DNA of 8,510 nt. Origin: a bacterium. Its GTDB lineage: Bacteria > Auribacterota > JABMQX01. The stretch's first letter is position 1. Every line of letters begins with the position of its first letter. The notes beneath the pieces were generated by a model. The model did not search any database. It had not been told where the DNA came from and saw nothing but the letters and a program-made list of their open reading frames with translations. The stretch is from positions 1 through 8,510 of the forward strand of contig JABMQX010000734.1 in assembly GCA_013203085.1 (NCBI GenBank), read 5' to 3'. This document shows, piece after piece, positions 1 through 7,999 of the stretch. The position numbers and the translations under genes are program-made.

Positions 1-242
1 AAGAAGCAAAGGGATCCGGTTGTTATTGGGCAGGCGGGAAAGTCGTACAGCCCACTTGCCACCGAAACGAAGAGCAGTACCCACAGGGAGCGGGACACAT
101 TCTGTAGCATCAATAGCAAGAACCAATTGATGTTTCTACGGACGAACTCAGACGGCGCGCTGGCACGCGAACGAGTATTTCCGTGTTCCAGCAGGCTCGC
201 CAACGCTGGCTGGATGAGACCATTTTGCACCCGCGCAATCAC
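1..242 (-). CDS. possible third operon gene, partial (runs off left edge)
   Basis: A frame open for 80 codons begins with GTG at 242..240. The GTG overlaps the helicase stop codon (GTGA, 4 bp shared), the arrangement typical of translational coupling, and no stop occurs before the window edge. The predicted peptide starts VIARVQNGLIQPAL. It has a hydrophobic stretch at about residues 40 to 66 (WFLLLMLQNV, then LWVLLFVSVA) that could be a membrane segment. I recognise no family. Codon third positions lean to G and C, as in the genes upstream. Against it: there is no clear Shine-Dalgarno apart from coupling, other frames here also stay open for some distance, and the C-terminus is missing. It may instead be non-coding flank. 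No transcription terminator (stem-loop followed by a T run) is visible after the helicase on this strand, so transcription could continue leftward. Confidence 0.25.
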   Translation of the reverse strand, partial: MIARVQNGLIQPALASLLEHGNTRSRASAPSEFVRRNINWFLLLMLQNVSRSLWVLLFVSVASGLYDFPACPITTGSLCF

Positions 243-3130
243 TTCCAACTTGCCAACAGTGCATCCAAATACCGCGCGACGGGTCCCCGCTGGAGATGTT
301 CATGAGCGAACTGATTTCTGTAGCTTCGCAGGCACCCGTAACAACTTGTTCTCTCATCACAGCCACAATTTCCGCTTACTCTTTTGTGCGCAGCTTTCAA
401 GCAAGCTTTGAGCACTTCCTTTTCCTCAAGCCGGGCAACAAGGCCAGCCCCGCCCGGCACATTGTCGTAGAGGATGATCGGCGGTATTCGGTACTGCTCA
501 ACATGGCCCACCGTTGCGCTAAGGTCACTGGAAGGAACCTCTAAGACATCTGCAGCCCCCTCGACCAAGGCATAGGCAAGCGAGTGTGCGAACCAAACTG
601 GCCCCATATCCCCCTTAGGTTCTGGATGAAATTGGACTTGGAGCACGTCCGTCACAAACTCGTGTCCGAGTGAGACCTGCTCAAGCGTCTCTCGGCAATC
701 CTGGCCTTGCGGCGTTTTGTGCTTTTGCCGTCTCCTGAATCCTGCCCCGCATGCCCCGCAGACGTAGAATCCCTCTCCACGTCGGCCTTCACAAAGCACA
801 ACCATATAGCCCGGCGAGACTGTTGTCAGGGTCAGGACGCCAAAGTCAATCTTCTCACCCGCCTTGTCCTTGAATTCTGCAAAGTACGGACGCGTGGTAA
901 AAACCCTGACCGGCCTACGTTTGGGTTCGCGCGGCTTCTGCAAGCTCGTCACAAAGCCGAACTTCGGATCGATATATTTGGCGGTCGCCATTCGAGCACA
1001 GCATTTTTCAAACGAAGGGGCTCGCCTTTCTCCAGACCAGCGCTTCCGGACAAAGACGTTGTGCTTCGCACACTTAGCATACCACCACTTGTCCCATTCC
1101 TTCTCGGCAACCCGCTTTAGGCCGTAAGAGGTCCATTCCTTTTTATTGACGACCAGCTTGCTCGTCGGCGCAAACTCAGAGATTGCAATGCTCAGGTCTC
1201 TTTGGAGCAAGACGTCCAATGCCTCTCGATTCTGTCGTGTCCTCTGGGTATCGAGTTCCACAACATCTACAGGAAAGCCATACTTGGGAATAACGGCCTT
1301 GCGAGATAGAAATGGAAGCACACGCTCCTCAGCAATATCTCTGAGTCTTCCCAACGCCCAGCTGGCCTTCTTGAAATCGTCCCTTTCCTTGGCGGCATCT
1401 TTAACGCGAAGGGCATTTTGATGGTCGCTCGACACAGTGGCCTCTGCGTCCGAGAACCGACTTTCATCCCCAGCGATGTTTGCGATCCAGCTTCCATCCT
1501 CCAAGCCAACCTGGGCGTGCATCTCGGCCGGGACAATTGCGCGTAAGGACTCTTCAATCCCAGCCTGGTGCTCATGAAGGAAGTTCTTCAGGTCAGCAAC
1601 ACAGGACGGCAAGGTGAGGTCATTGAAGAAAGTCTCAACGGTGCTGAATCTCTCATAGGATGTGCGGAAAAAGGCGGATAAGGCTGCGGCGGCTATGTGT
1701 CGAGTGATAATCTTATCGTTTCTCACGCTTAAGACAGGAGGTCGAATCTTGCCTCTCAGCATTTGTTCGGGCTCTGCAAAGTGGTAGAGATCATGCGGTC
1801 CGCGACGACAATAGGTGATCGCAAAACCGTGGTACGTGGCTCGGCGCCCGGCCCGACCGACACGTTGAGCGTAATTGAATGCCTCAGGGGGAACGTTGCG
1901 GAGAAATATAATATCAAGATCACCCAGGTCTACGCCCAACTCGAATGTCGTTGAGCAACTGAGGACATGTATTTTCCCCTGCCTGAACTCCCTTTGAAAC
2001 TCGCGTGCCTTTTCCTTGTCAAGTTGGGCTGTGTGCTCTTCCACCCGCAGAGACCCGGGCAAGTCCTCCCCATAAAGCTGGCGGTAGTGGTTCGGCTCCA
2101 ACTCCATCGCACGTACCTCCTTGAGAGTGCCGGGGCAACGATACCTTGGACAAACCGCACGAACCGAGACCCCTTGCAGACGGCCGCAGGTATCACATTG
2201 GAAAAGCCTGTCGTCATTCGTAATGAGATGGAGTCTCCACCAGTCAGGATTCAGCCGGCGCGCGTCGTTAACAGAAATGAGTAGACGATCACTGGATGTT
2301 CCAGCATTTTTATCAGATTTTCTGATGATCTCCCATAACTCTCTTAACGCAGACACTGCCTGCTTAATGGCTTCTTGCTCTGAATGACCACGTCTCATGA
2401 GCAGCTTAGCTAGAAACCGGGCTCGTTTGGCTGCCTTGCCATCCCAACTGCGCAAGTCTTTCGTCCGATCTGGCCGACCGATGCGGACACGCATTTGCCG
2501 TGCTTGGAGGTTAAGGTCTCTCCAATTGAGCGAGATGCCTTCCTCGGTTTGAGCTTCGACTGCTCTATCGGCTCTCATGGAATCCAGGAGAACGAATGCC
2601 AACTCCCACGCCTCCTGTTCCGTTAATGACCATAGTCGTGCTGTAAATACCTGCGGGACCATGAACCAATCGGGCCATTTTATAGACCAACGAACCAGCC
2701 CAACACCCTCAAGGGAGATTCTCGGCTCATCGGTAAGAAACTCACGATAGAGAGCAAGCCATGCCTCCCGAAGTAACTGCAGGTCCCCTATAGCAGGTGG
2801 GAACACATTCTTTTCTCGGCAAAGGTCTCGAAGAACCGGCGAGAGGTCCCGCAGAGATAAACCTTCTGAGGTAAACGGATTCAACCGCTGCGCAACTTTC
2901 AAAAGCAAGTTGCGGCTGAGGATGTCCTTGTAAGAGTTCTCCAGGTACCAGGCAAAGAACGCGGCTTTCTGACGTCCGTCCGCAAAAGCGAGGACTTTCT
3001 TCCGCTTCTCCGGGAGCTTCTGGTAAAGAGTCGTAGCGACTACAGCGTGCGGACCATCTGTGCCATGAATGACCTCTCGCACAGGGTCGCGGCCAGCAGC
3101 GTTGTAGCCGCAGACACCGCATCTGGCCAT
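239..3130 (-). CDS. DUF1998 helicase, C-terminal half: RecA-like domain 2 plus DUF1998/zinc-binding region
   Basis: 963 codons from an ATG at 3130 to TGA. This is the second half of a superfamily 2 helicase of the DUF1998 group. Visible elements in order: the end of a zinc-ribbon (C4, C7); motif IV (VLAFADGRQKAAFFAWYLE, 46-64); an insertion of about 300 residues containing a four-Cys cluster (C312, C315, C327, C332); motif V (STTFELGVDLGDLD, 393-406); motif VI with arginine fingers (QRVGRAGRR, 422-430); a long charged middle; CGAC-type cysteines near 791-794; a DUF1998 core (LAYALVEGAADVLEVP, 851-866); and the terminal Cys cluster C922, C924, C930, C933 with LRSYRNQ. It has no Walker A or DEAH motif, so alone it should not hydrolyse ATP; those lie in the adjoining frame 4891..3212. 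The two are in the same phase, separated only by a TAA and 27 open codons. The ATG at 3130 has no good ribosome binding site and lies inside the zinc-ribbon, so it is probably not a natural start. Family membership is very secure; status as a separate gene is doubtful. Confidence 0.85.
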   Translation of the reverse strand: MARCGVCGYNAAGRDPVREVIHGTDGPHAVVATTLYQKLPEKRKKVLAFADGRQKAAFFAWYLENSYKDILSRNLLLKVAQRLNPFTSEGLSLRDLSPVLRDLCREKNVFPPAIGDLQLLREAWLALYREFLTDEPRISLEGVGLVRWSIKWPDWFMVPQVFTARLWSLTEQEAWELAFVLLDSMRADRAVEAQTEEGISLNWRDLNLQARQMRVRIGRPDRTKDLRSWDGKAAKRARFLAKLLMRRGHSEQEAIKQAVSALRELWEIIRKSDKNAGTSSDRLLISVNDARRLNPDWWRLHLITNDDRLFQCDTCGRLQGVSVRAVCPRYRCPGTLKEVRAMELEPNHYRQLYGEDLPGSLRVEEHTAQLDKEKAREFQREFRQGKIHVLSCSTTFELGVDLGDLDIIFLRNVPPEAFNYAQRVGRAGRRATYHGFAITYCRRGPHDLYHFAEPEQMLRGKIRPPVLSVRNDKIITRHIAAAALSAFFRTSYERFSTVETFFNDLTLPSCVADLKNFLHEHQAGIEESLRAIVPAEMHAQVGLEDGSWIANIAGDESRFSDAEATVSSDHQNALRVKDAAKERDDFKKASWALGRLRDIAEERVLPFLSRKAVIPKYGFPVDVVELDTQRTRQNREALDVLLQRDLSIAISEFAPTSKLVVNKKEWTSYGLKRVAEKEWDKWWYAKCAKHNVFVRKRWSGERRAPSFEKCCARMATAKYIDPKFGFVTSLQKPREPKRRPVRVFTTRPYFAEFKDKAGEKIDFGVLTLTTVSPGYMVVLCEGRRGEGFYVCGACGAGFRRRQKHKTPQGQDCRETLEQVSLGHEFVTDVLQVQFHPEPKGDMGPVWFAHSLAYALVEGAADVLEVPSSDLSATVGHVEQYRIPPIILYDNVPGGAGLVARLEEKEVLKACLKAAHKRVSGNCGCDERTSCYGCLRSYRNQFAHEHLQRGPVARYLDALLASWK

Positions 3131-3211
3131 TTGGTCTGCCCGGTCTTCGTGCTTAGGGGATTCCTCCCTGACAACCTGGATCAGGTTTTTGTGTCCACAT
3201 TTCGGCTTGCC

Positions 3212-3214
3212 TTA
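3212..3214 (-). other. in-frame TAA stop dividing the helicase
   Basis: The minus strand reads GAG ATC GAG TAA GGC AAG CCG AAA TGT. The stop follows the CVQCGEIE segment of a zinc-ribbon and precedes GKPKCGH in the same phase. TAA is one substitution away from CAA, GAA, AAA, TCA, TTA, TAC or TAT, so a single base change would restore the gene. UAA is generally the least leaky stop, and the following G is not a known read-through context, so efficient read-through seems unlikely. Confidence 0.9.
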
Positions 3215-4891
3215 CTCGATTTCGCCGCACTGCACGCACAAGTTGAATATCCGCCTGGCGGCGGCCTCACTGTTCTCAGCTTCCTCGCTCAGGTCCTCGT
3301 CCCCGTCAATGGGCCGAAAGAACGTGGCCCCAAAATCGACATGACTTGGATCTCGAATCGCCTCCGTCAATTTGCCACTCCTCAGGTCCTTGCGGCCCAC
3401 GAAATAATGCTGACCACATTCGCGACATAACGCGACTTCAAAGGCCGTATACTGCTCATTCCGCGCCTTGCGGTCGAGGAACACCTTCTTGCGAGGCCAA
3501 TAAGAGACAAACGCACCTTCGAGTGATCTGAGGAAAAGATGGTAACGCGCAGACAAAAGCGGCGCATCGGATGCGGGATCCTTCGACTGGAGTAAAAGCT
3601 CAACTAACTGGGACAGAGCGGAGACTCGTTTTTCTTCTGAGAGCTGCTCAAATACCTGATCGGCAATTTCTCGGACTTTGGCAGGCTTACCCGTGATGAG
3701 ACGGCGTAGGATCGTCGCTCGCGTGTCGTGTTGAAGGAGCCTACCCACGGTTTTGGACAGATCTTCGCCACCCTGAAGTGGCACGCCAAGTTTAGCTGCA
3801 AGTTCAGTGAGAGGACTTTCGGATTGTCCGCCCTTCGCACGAATCACCTCCTCAAGAACCCGATAGTCATCCGGAGAAAGGGTTTTCGGGCCTGGCTCAG
3901 GGATTTCTTCAGTGCGTCCCAAGATTACATTTTGCTCAGAGAACTCTTCACCGAACAAGTCAGAAGCGAACTTGGCCACAGCGGCTGTGTCTTGTTCACT
4001 GCCGACCAACGTGGCACTCGTGGCAACGCATCGGAAAGGTTCCGAGCGATCGCCTTCTCTCAGCCTTCGTTTGAGACGCCGCAAAAGCATCGCCATCTCA
4101 ATGCCACGCGAGCCCCGATACTGATGGGCCTCATCAAGCACGAGGAAGGTCCACCACCGAGCGCGCCCGTTGTCAAAGAGCGGGCTATCGTACGGTCGGA
4201 GCAATAGATATTCAAGCATCGAGTAGTTAGTAAGAAGGATATGGGGCGGTGTGCTTCGCATTTCTGAGCGCAATACGAGTTCGCCCGGCCACCGTTTCGC
4301 TATGTGGTCGCGTGCGTGGCGATGGGAGTCATTCTCATTCTCGGGGGTTTCTCCAATGTACTGTCCGAAAGTAAACCGGAAGGTTGAGCCACCTTCCTTG
4401 AGCTGCTTACAGGTTTTGCCAAGACGCTCACGCTGGTCATTCGCCAGAGCGTTCATCGGGTAGAGAATTAATGCCCGCACACCTGGGGACAGCTTGCCCG
4501 CTCGAAATTCCCGATAAAGGCTTAGAAGGATTGGGTAAAGAAAAGCCTCGGTTTTGCCACTGCCTGTTCCTGTAGCGACGATGACGTTCTTTCCTGCAAA
4601 TACTCCTTCTATTGCTTCCTCCTGATGCTGGTAAAGAGGTCTGTCCGGCTTCACTGCTTTCAGAAACCCTTCATCCGGTGGAAATCCATGGAGGCTTGGG
4701 AACAGAGTGCGCGGCGTTTGTCCCGGCTTGAACACGGGAGTGCCCTCAAGGTACGGGCCTTTGCTCAGATGTCCTGAGTTCAAGGCTTCGTCGAAAGACA
4801 CCCGGAGCACCGGGTCCTTGAAATAAAAGGTGGTCTTCAGGTAACGGCGGTACCGCTCTTCTATTTGGCTAGCAAGTTCCATGACGTTCAT
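3212..4891 (-). CDS. DEAH-box helicase, N-terminal half: RecA-like ATPase domain of the DUF1998 helicase
   Basis: 559 codons from ATG 4891 to TAA. ATP-binding half of a superfamily 2 helicase. Seen: Q-motif-like RPLYQHQEEAIE (84-95); motif I/Walker A ATGTGSGKT (106-114); motif Ia LILYPMNALANDQ (141-153); HILLTNYSMLEYLLLRP (217-233), characteristic of the YprA/DUF1998 group; motif II DEAH (253-256) followed by QYRGSRG; motif III SAT (292-294). A helical linker of about 150 residues follows, then zinc-ribbon cysteines C489/C492 and C552/C555. The chain ends inside that ribbon. The start is preceded by a strong purine-rich site (4910..4903) about 11 bases upstream; a second ATG at residue 4 is further away. 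It lies 7 bp after the stop of the 826-residue gene, so the two are surely co-transcribed and probably translationally linked. All ATPase motifs look intact. Expected role: ATP-driven unwinding or translocation on nucleic acid in the cytoplasm. Motifs IV-VI are in the next frame. Confidence 0.9.
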   Translation of the reverse strand: MNVMELASQIEERYRRYLKTTFYFKDPVLRVSFDEALNSGHLSKGPYLEGTPVFKPGQTPRTLFPSLHGFPPDEGFLKAVKPDRPLYQHQEEAIEGVFAGKNVIVATGTGSGKTEAFLYPILLSLYREFRAGKLSPGVRALILYPMNALANDQRERLGKTCKQLKEGGSTFRFTFGQYIGETPENENDSHRHARDHIAKRWPGELVLRSEMRSTPPHILLTNYSMLEYLLLRPYDSPLFDNGRARWWTFLVLDEAHQYRGSRGIEMAMLLRRLKRRLREGDRSEPFRCVATSATLVGSEQDTAAVAKFASDLFGEEFSEQNVILGRTEEIPEPGPKTLSPDDYRVLEEVIRAKGGQSESPLTELAAKLGVPLQGGEDLSKTVGRLLQHDTRATILRRLITGKPAKVREIADQVFEQLSEEKRVSALSQLVELLLQSKDPASDAPLLSARYHLFLRSLEGAFVSYWPRKKVFLDRKARNEQYTAFEVALCRECGQHYFVGRKDLRSGKLTEAIRDPSHVDFGATFFRPIDGDEDLSEEAENSEAAARRIFNLCVQCGEIE

Positions 4892-4898
4892 ACAAAGG

Positions 4899-7379
4899 CT
4901 ACACCTCCCCTTTGCCCAAAAAGTCCGCTTTGTGTTTTTCCAATAAGTGGTGTGTCACAAGGGCCCTGGTTGGGTTCTCCAGGAGCTCGGAGCACAACCG
5001 GCATCTTCGAATATCCGGTAAGTCGCGAATGATGTTCTCTCGGATTTCGTCCAGGTCAGTAATGATTCTGAACTTGAGCGTTACTGGCTTACGTTCGCGA
5101 CGTGCGCTTGAACATGCGCTCTGGATGTGGACACAGATAGCGCTCGTTAGGGATGATGCCACTTCATCTGACCGAACGTAGACGTTGCAGTAACCGCACT
5201 TATATATCTGTCGAGGGAGCGTCGGAAGACGGGCTCGCATCTCCTCGTAAGTCAAGCGCACAAACAGCTCATCAAAGTGTCGTTCCCACAGGTGAGAAAA
5301 CAGGTCTTCCTCGCTGGAGGTTTGTAACCCACAAAACTTGCATGGGAGTTTGAGCTGCCATAGAACTCCATCTTGAGTTGTCTCGCCTGTATGAATCCAG
5401 AGGACTAGTGGTCCACGATTGCCGGTTCTGGCTTCCTCGAGGTCGCCAAACTCGCGAAGGGGAATAAGGACTGTGTTCTCCGAGAGCTTCACGGGGTAAG
5501 GACGGGCTTGCGACTTTTCGAAGCCGACAGACACTTTGTCCACCCAACGCCTTCTCGGGAGGCGCAACCATATCGCCTTTGTTGATGTAGCATCGAAAAC
5601 GCCCGGAAGAAGAGAGAGGGGTCTGTCTCTCCATTGGGATGGCCTATGACCTTCTTCCCCTATCGCCCACCAAACCCTGTCCACCGTGATGGACAGTTTA
5701 AGCTGAGCTCCATCGTCAGGAACGAGAAGCCAGGAGGTCTCGTCGCAGGCGGGGTCGGGGGGAATGGTCGCCACAGTTCGATCACTCTCCGGCTCAATGT
5801 TTATGACCTTTGCAAGGCTTTCCTTGCTCAGGCGCACCTTACAATTGGGCTGGTGCAAGAATTCAATGCACACGGCCTTGTGCCCACCTTCGGGCGGTAG
5901 CGGAGGCGGTTGGTGAATCCTAATATCTCTCAAGCAGGCTACGAACCGAAAGTCCAAACTCTCCAACAGATCTCCGGTCGTATTGTAAAACCTGAGAAAG
6001 TACCATCCGCCTTTTCTGGCTGCGACCTTAGGCGGCAGATCCTGGTCTATTCGCTCAGTGTCAAGGCTGAACCATGTCCGCCACCGTTTTCTTCCCCGGC
6101 CTTCCTGGCCCACGACGATTGTTCCCACGCCTTTCCATCCTCGGTCGCCCACAGAGCGAATTTTGGGAGGTCCTTCGCCGAAAAGAGGCCCGACATGTTC
6201 AGAGGCATCAGGCAATCGGGCCCCAACAAGTTCAAATCGCGATGTGGTTGACTTAATCCTGAATGGCTCGCCCGAGAGTCTGTTGAAGCCAATCCTTCGA
6301 TCACCAAGTTTCTCAAGATAGAAGAAATGAGCGGAGTACTCCGGGAGCGAGACAGGCTCCGGCGCCGCCGGCGGAGGACCGGACGAATCCTCATCACGCT
6401 CCCAGTTGCACGGGACTATCACAAGGTAAGACCCAGACGAAGGGGATTTGACGCGGCGCCCCCGGTCCTCGCTTTGCCCGCTCAGTTTGAACAAGAGATA
6501 CTTTTCTTCATCCAGCGCTACCTTGACCTCCTTGGGGACCCCATCTGCCTTCCACCGGACAACCACGTCGCCACCTGAGCAATTAAGACACCAGCAGCTT
6601 TCCCTGAATTCATCTTGTGCCAGGGGCGACCCGTCTTGAAGCACTTTCAGTCCGGCCTTCTCAAGAAGCTCCTCCGGCACCTCTACTCCCAGCATCCACT
6701 GTCGTTCTCTCTTCCAGCAAATAATCTCGGGCCTCGGGCACCAAAGCGTTCCCTCGTCGAACTCATGTTTCTTCGGTTCTTCCTCACGGCCACGCGGTCG
6801 CCCTCCTCTCTTCTCCGGAGCTATGCGAGTTGTGCGAGCTATCTTCGGGGTCTCTTCTGGGATCGCAGATACACATTCAAAGATGGTCTCCGGAGGAACA
6901 GGTTCGACAGTGATACTCTCGCCGCTTGACTCATCATCTGCTATCGCTATGGCTCCTTCCGCAAAGTGGGAAGGACCTTCCTTATCGTTGATCACCTCGC
7001 AGGTTTTAGGTTCCTCCTCGACCTCCTGAGCAGGGCTGGAAACATGCTCCCGCGTTAGCTCTGCTTGTTCAATTGAGAGGCGATCTATCTGTCCAACACG
7101 CAACGGCTCTCTCTGAGGTTCCTGGCGTTCCCCTTCGAATTCCTCCTTCTTCTCCTGAAGTGGCCAACATCTCTCCGAAGTCTGATCTTGTGCCTCTTCT
7201 ACGGCTTGTGACGGCAGGTCGAGAGAGGAACTCGCCAGCCGCTGAAACTTTGGTTCGGCCTCTTCCTGCGAGACTGCCTTTCTCTTCCGCTCCCGCCGGC
7301 AGACACGGAGAACGATAAGAAGGATCACCATAAGAGCGAGGAGGGCAGAGAGCTCAATTATTATTTCAGGGGTATCCAT
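4899..7379 (-). CDS. membrane-anchored zinc-finger protein of unknown family, partner of the DUF1998 helicase
   Basis: 826 codons, ATG to TAG; I do not recognise a named family. Seen in order: residues 6-27 form one hydrophobic helix (IELSALLALMVILLIVLRV) followed at once by RRERKRK, which predicts an N-terminal anchor with the bulk of the protein in the cytoplasm. Residues 30-210 are a Glu/Lys/Pro-rich, probably disordered linker with an AT-hook-like GGRPRGR at 192-198. Residues 211-670 look beta-rich, with many Trp and aromatic strands and a Pro-rich hinge at 334-345 (SGPPPAAPEPVS) and again at 491-496. The C-terminus has three Cys/His fingers: C680/C683/H696/H701 (exact C2H2 spacing), C728/C731 with H751/C756 as possible ligands, and C793/C796/H811/H816. 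It is the first gene of the operon with the helicase. The position and pairing recall DruH next to DruE in Druantia III, but homology is not shown. Inferred role: tethering or recruiting the helicase to DNA near the membrane. Confidence 0.85.
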   Translation of the reverse strand: MDTPEIIIELSALLALMVILLIVLRVCRRERKRKAVSQEEAEPKFQRLASSSLDLPSQAVEEAQDQTSERCWPLQEKKEEFEGERQEPQREPLRVGQIDRLSIEQAELTREHVSSPAQEVEEEPKTCEVINDKEGPSHFAEGAIAIADDESSGESITVEPVPPETIFECVSAIPEETPKIARTTRIAPEKRGGRPRGREEEPKKHEFDEGTLWCPRPEIICWKRERQWMLGVEVPEELLEKAGLKVLQDGSPLAQDEFRESCWCLNCSGGDVVVRWKADGVPKEVKVALDEEKYLLFKLSGQSEDRGRRVKSPSSGSYLVIVPCNWERDEDSSGPPPAAPEPVSLPEYSAHFFYLEKLGDRRIGFNRLSGEPFRIKSTTSRFELVGARLPDASEHVGPLFGEGPPKIRSVGDRGWKGVGTIVVGQEGRGRKRWRTWFSLDTERIDQDLPPKVAARKGGWYFLRFYNTTGDLLESLDFRFVACLRDIRIHQPPPLPPEGGHKAVCIEFLHQPNCKVRLSKESLAKVINIEPESDRTVATIPPDPACDETSWLLVPDDGAQLKLSITVDRVWWAIGEEGHRPSQWRDRPLSLLPGVFDATSTKAIWLRLPRRRWVDKVSVGFEKSQARPYPVKLSENTVLIPLREFGDLEEARTGNRGPLVLWIHTGETTQDGVLWQLKLPCKFCGLQTSSEEDLFSHLWERHFDELFVRLTYEEMRARLPTLPRQIYKCGYCNVYVRSDEVASSLTSAICVHIQSACSSARRERKPVTLKFRIITDLDEIRENIIRDLPDIRRCRLCSELLENPTRALVTHHLLEKHKADFLGKGEV
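4903..4910 (-). promoter_or_regulatory. ribosome binding site of the helicase
   Basis: Minus strand GGGGAGGT lies within the last codons of the upstream gene (GGG GAG GTG TAG), about 11 bases before ATG 4891. It fixes the first ATG as start and couples helicase translation to the upstream gene. Confidence 0.7.
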
Positions 7380-7999
7380 GATTTTCCCCGAAGAACGGTG
7401 ATAGCGTTTGACCAGCGGTCCCCCGTCATATTTTAGACAACCATCAGGCCTCTTGCTCTCTGTAGCGTCCGATCACTCCAGCGAAACCGCTCGTCAGATT
7501 GCGCCGAAAGGCCTTACTGACTTTGGTGTCTCCGAATGCCCGGAATAAGCCCCTGCAGAAATGGGTGTTCACGGTGTACCTAAGACGCTGAAGGTCAATA
7601 TAATCGCTGATCGAGCCCTCGTCTTACCGTGAAACTATAGGCTCAGAAATATTGATCTATGCACACTCCCAAACCGTGGACTTCAGAAGGATACCGTCTA
7701 CACGATGCCTTCTTCATAAACCAGTTTACTTCATCCAGGTCACGGGTCAAGCGAAAAACCGTATCTGCCGCCGAGCTTGCAGGCGGGGAACGAAATCAGG
7801 AGGCGACGGTGCCGATGCAGCGAGAGTCAACAACCCGGACAAATCCCAACACGACATCCACCTACAAGTTCTATAGAATCGAAATGGACTGGCTGGCAAC
7901 TCACAGTGGTGCGGTACACCGGTTCGGAAACCAGGCGCAGACGCATGAAGTGTATCTGGCTGTTTCGGGTGTGTAAGCTGTTACCAGAAGACAATCACC
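7380..7999. other. 620 bp without a convincing gene, holding the operon leader
   Basis: This stretch lies directly upstream of the minus-strand operon and must contain its promoter unless transcription enters from further right. On the minus strand a TAAAAT at about 7436..7431 could be a -10 box, but no good -35 is spaced from it. A short inverted repeat, GACC-AGC-GGTC (7410-7420), lies in the leader 31 bp from the start codon and could be an operator. On the plus strand a perfect TATAAT (7599-7604) has only a weak -35. A plus-strand frame of 105 codons (7659-7976, ATG) follows it, but that frame has no ribosome binding site and its peptide resembles nothing I know, so I do not call it a gene. 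The rest shows nothing identifiable. Confidence 0.4.
7385..7389 (-). promoter_or_regulatory. probable ribosome binding site of the 826-residue gene
   Basis: Minus strand GGGGA, 5 bases before ATG 7379. It is a modest Shine-Dalgarno and the only purine-rich site near this start. The long hydrophobic helix begins only a few residues in, which fits this ATG as the true start. Confidence 0.5.

Larger units (their letters stand above)
239..4891 (-). pseudogene. full-length DUF1998 DEAH helicase interrupted by one in-frame stop
   Basis: Read through one TAA, the frame from ATG 4891 to TGA 241..239 is 1551 codons and gives a complete domain set: helicase motifs I, Ia, II, III, then zinc-ribbon, IV, V, VI, DUF1998, and a C-terminal four-Cys cluster. 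This is the architecture of large DUF1998 helicases such as DruE of Druantia; MrfA/YprA of Bacillus, a DNA-repair helicase, is a much shorter relative. The zinc-ribbon straddles the stop: composite C552 and C555 before it, C565 and C591/C594 after it. Apart from the one TAA there is no frameshift and no other stop, and the 27 codons between the stop and the next ATG still read like protein. This suggests a very recent nonsense change, an assembly or read error, or a rare programmed split. If the stop is real and not suppressed, the ATPase half and the domain 2 half would be made as separate chains, or the second not at all. Confidence 0.6.

Noticed and set aside
1..124. Minus-strand fragment reading LVLAIDATECVPLPVG in a different phase from the GTGA frame
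   Set aside because: It looked protein-like, but it follows stops at close spacing and has neither a normal start nor a ribosome binding site. It is too short to judge.
148..366. Minus-strand 72-codon frame at the end of the helicase
   Set aside because: It overlaps the terminal Cys cluster coding region in another frame and shows no motif of its own.
707..1120. Plus-strand frame of 137 codons
   Set aside because: It is opposite the C-terminal half of the helicase and reads as an antisense shadow.
3131..3211. Intergenic spacer or regulatory region between two helicase genes
   Set aside because: The 27 codons are in phase with both flanking frames, continue the zinc-ribbon (KCGH), and show no ribosome binding site, so they look like interrupted coding sequence.
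3728..4207. Plus-strand frame of 159 codons
   Set aside because: It lies wholly opposite the helicase ATPase half, whose motifs are unmistakable, and its peptide has no recognisable features.
7659..7976. Plus-strand frame of 105 codons with a TATAAT 55 bp upstream
   Set aside because: There is no ribosome binding site, only a weak -35, and a polar low-complexity peptide with no recognised family. A frame of this length is expected by chance here.
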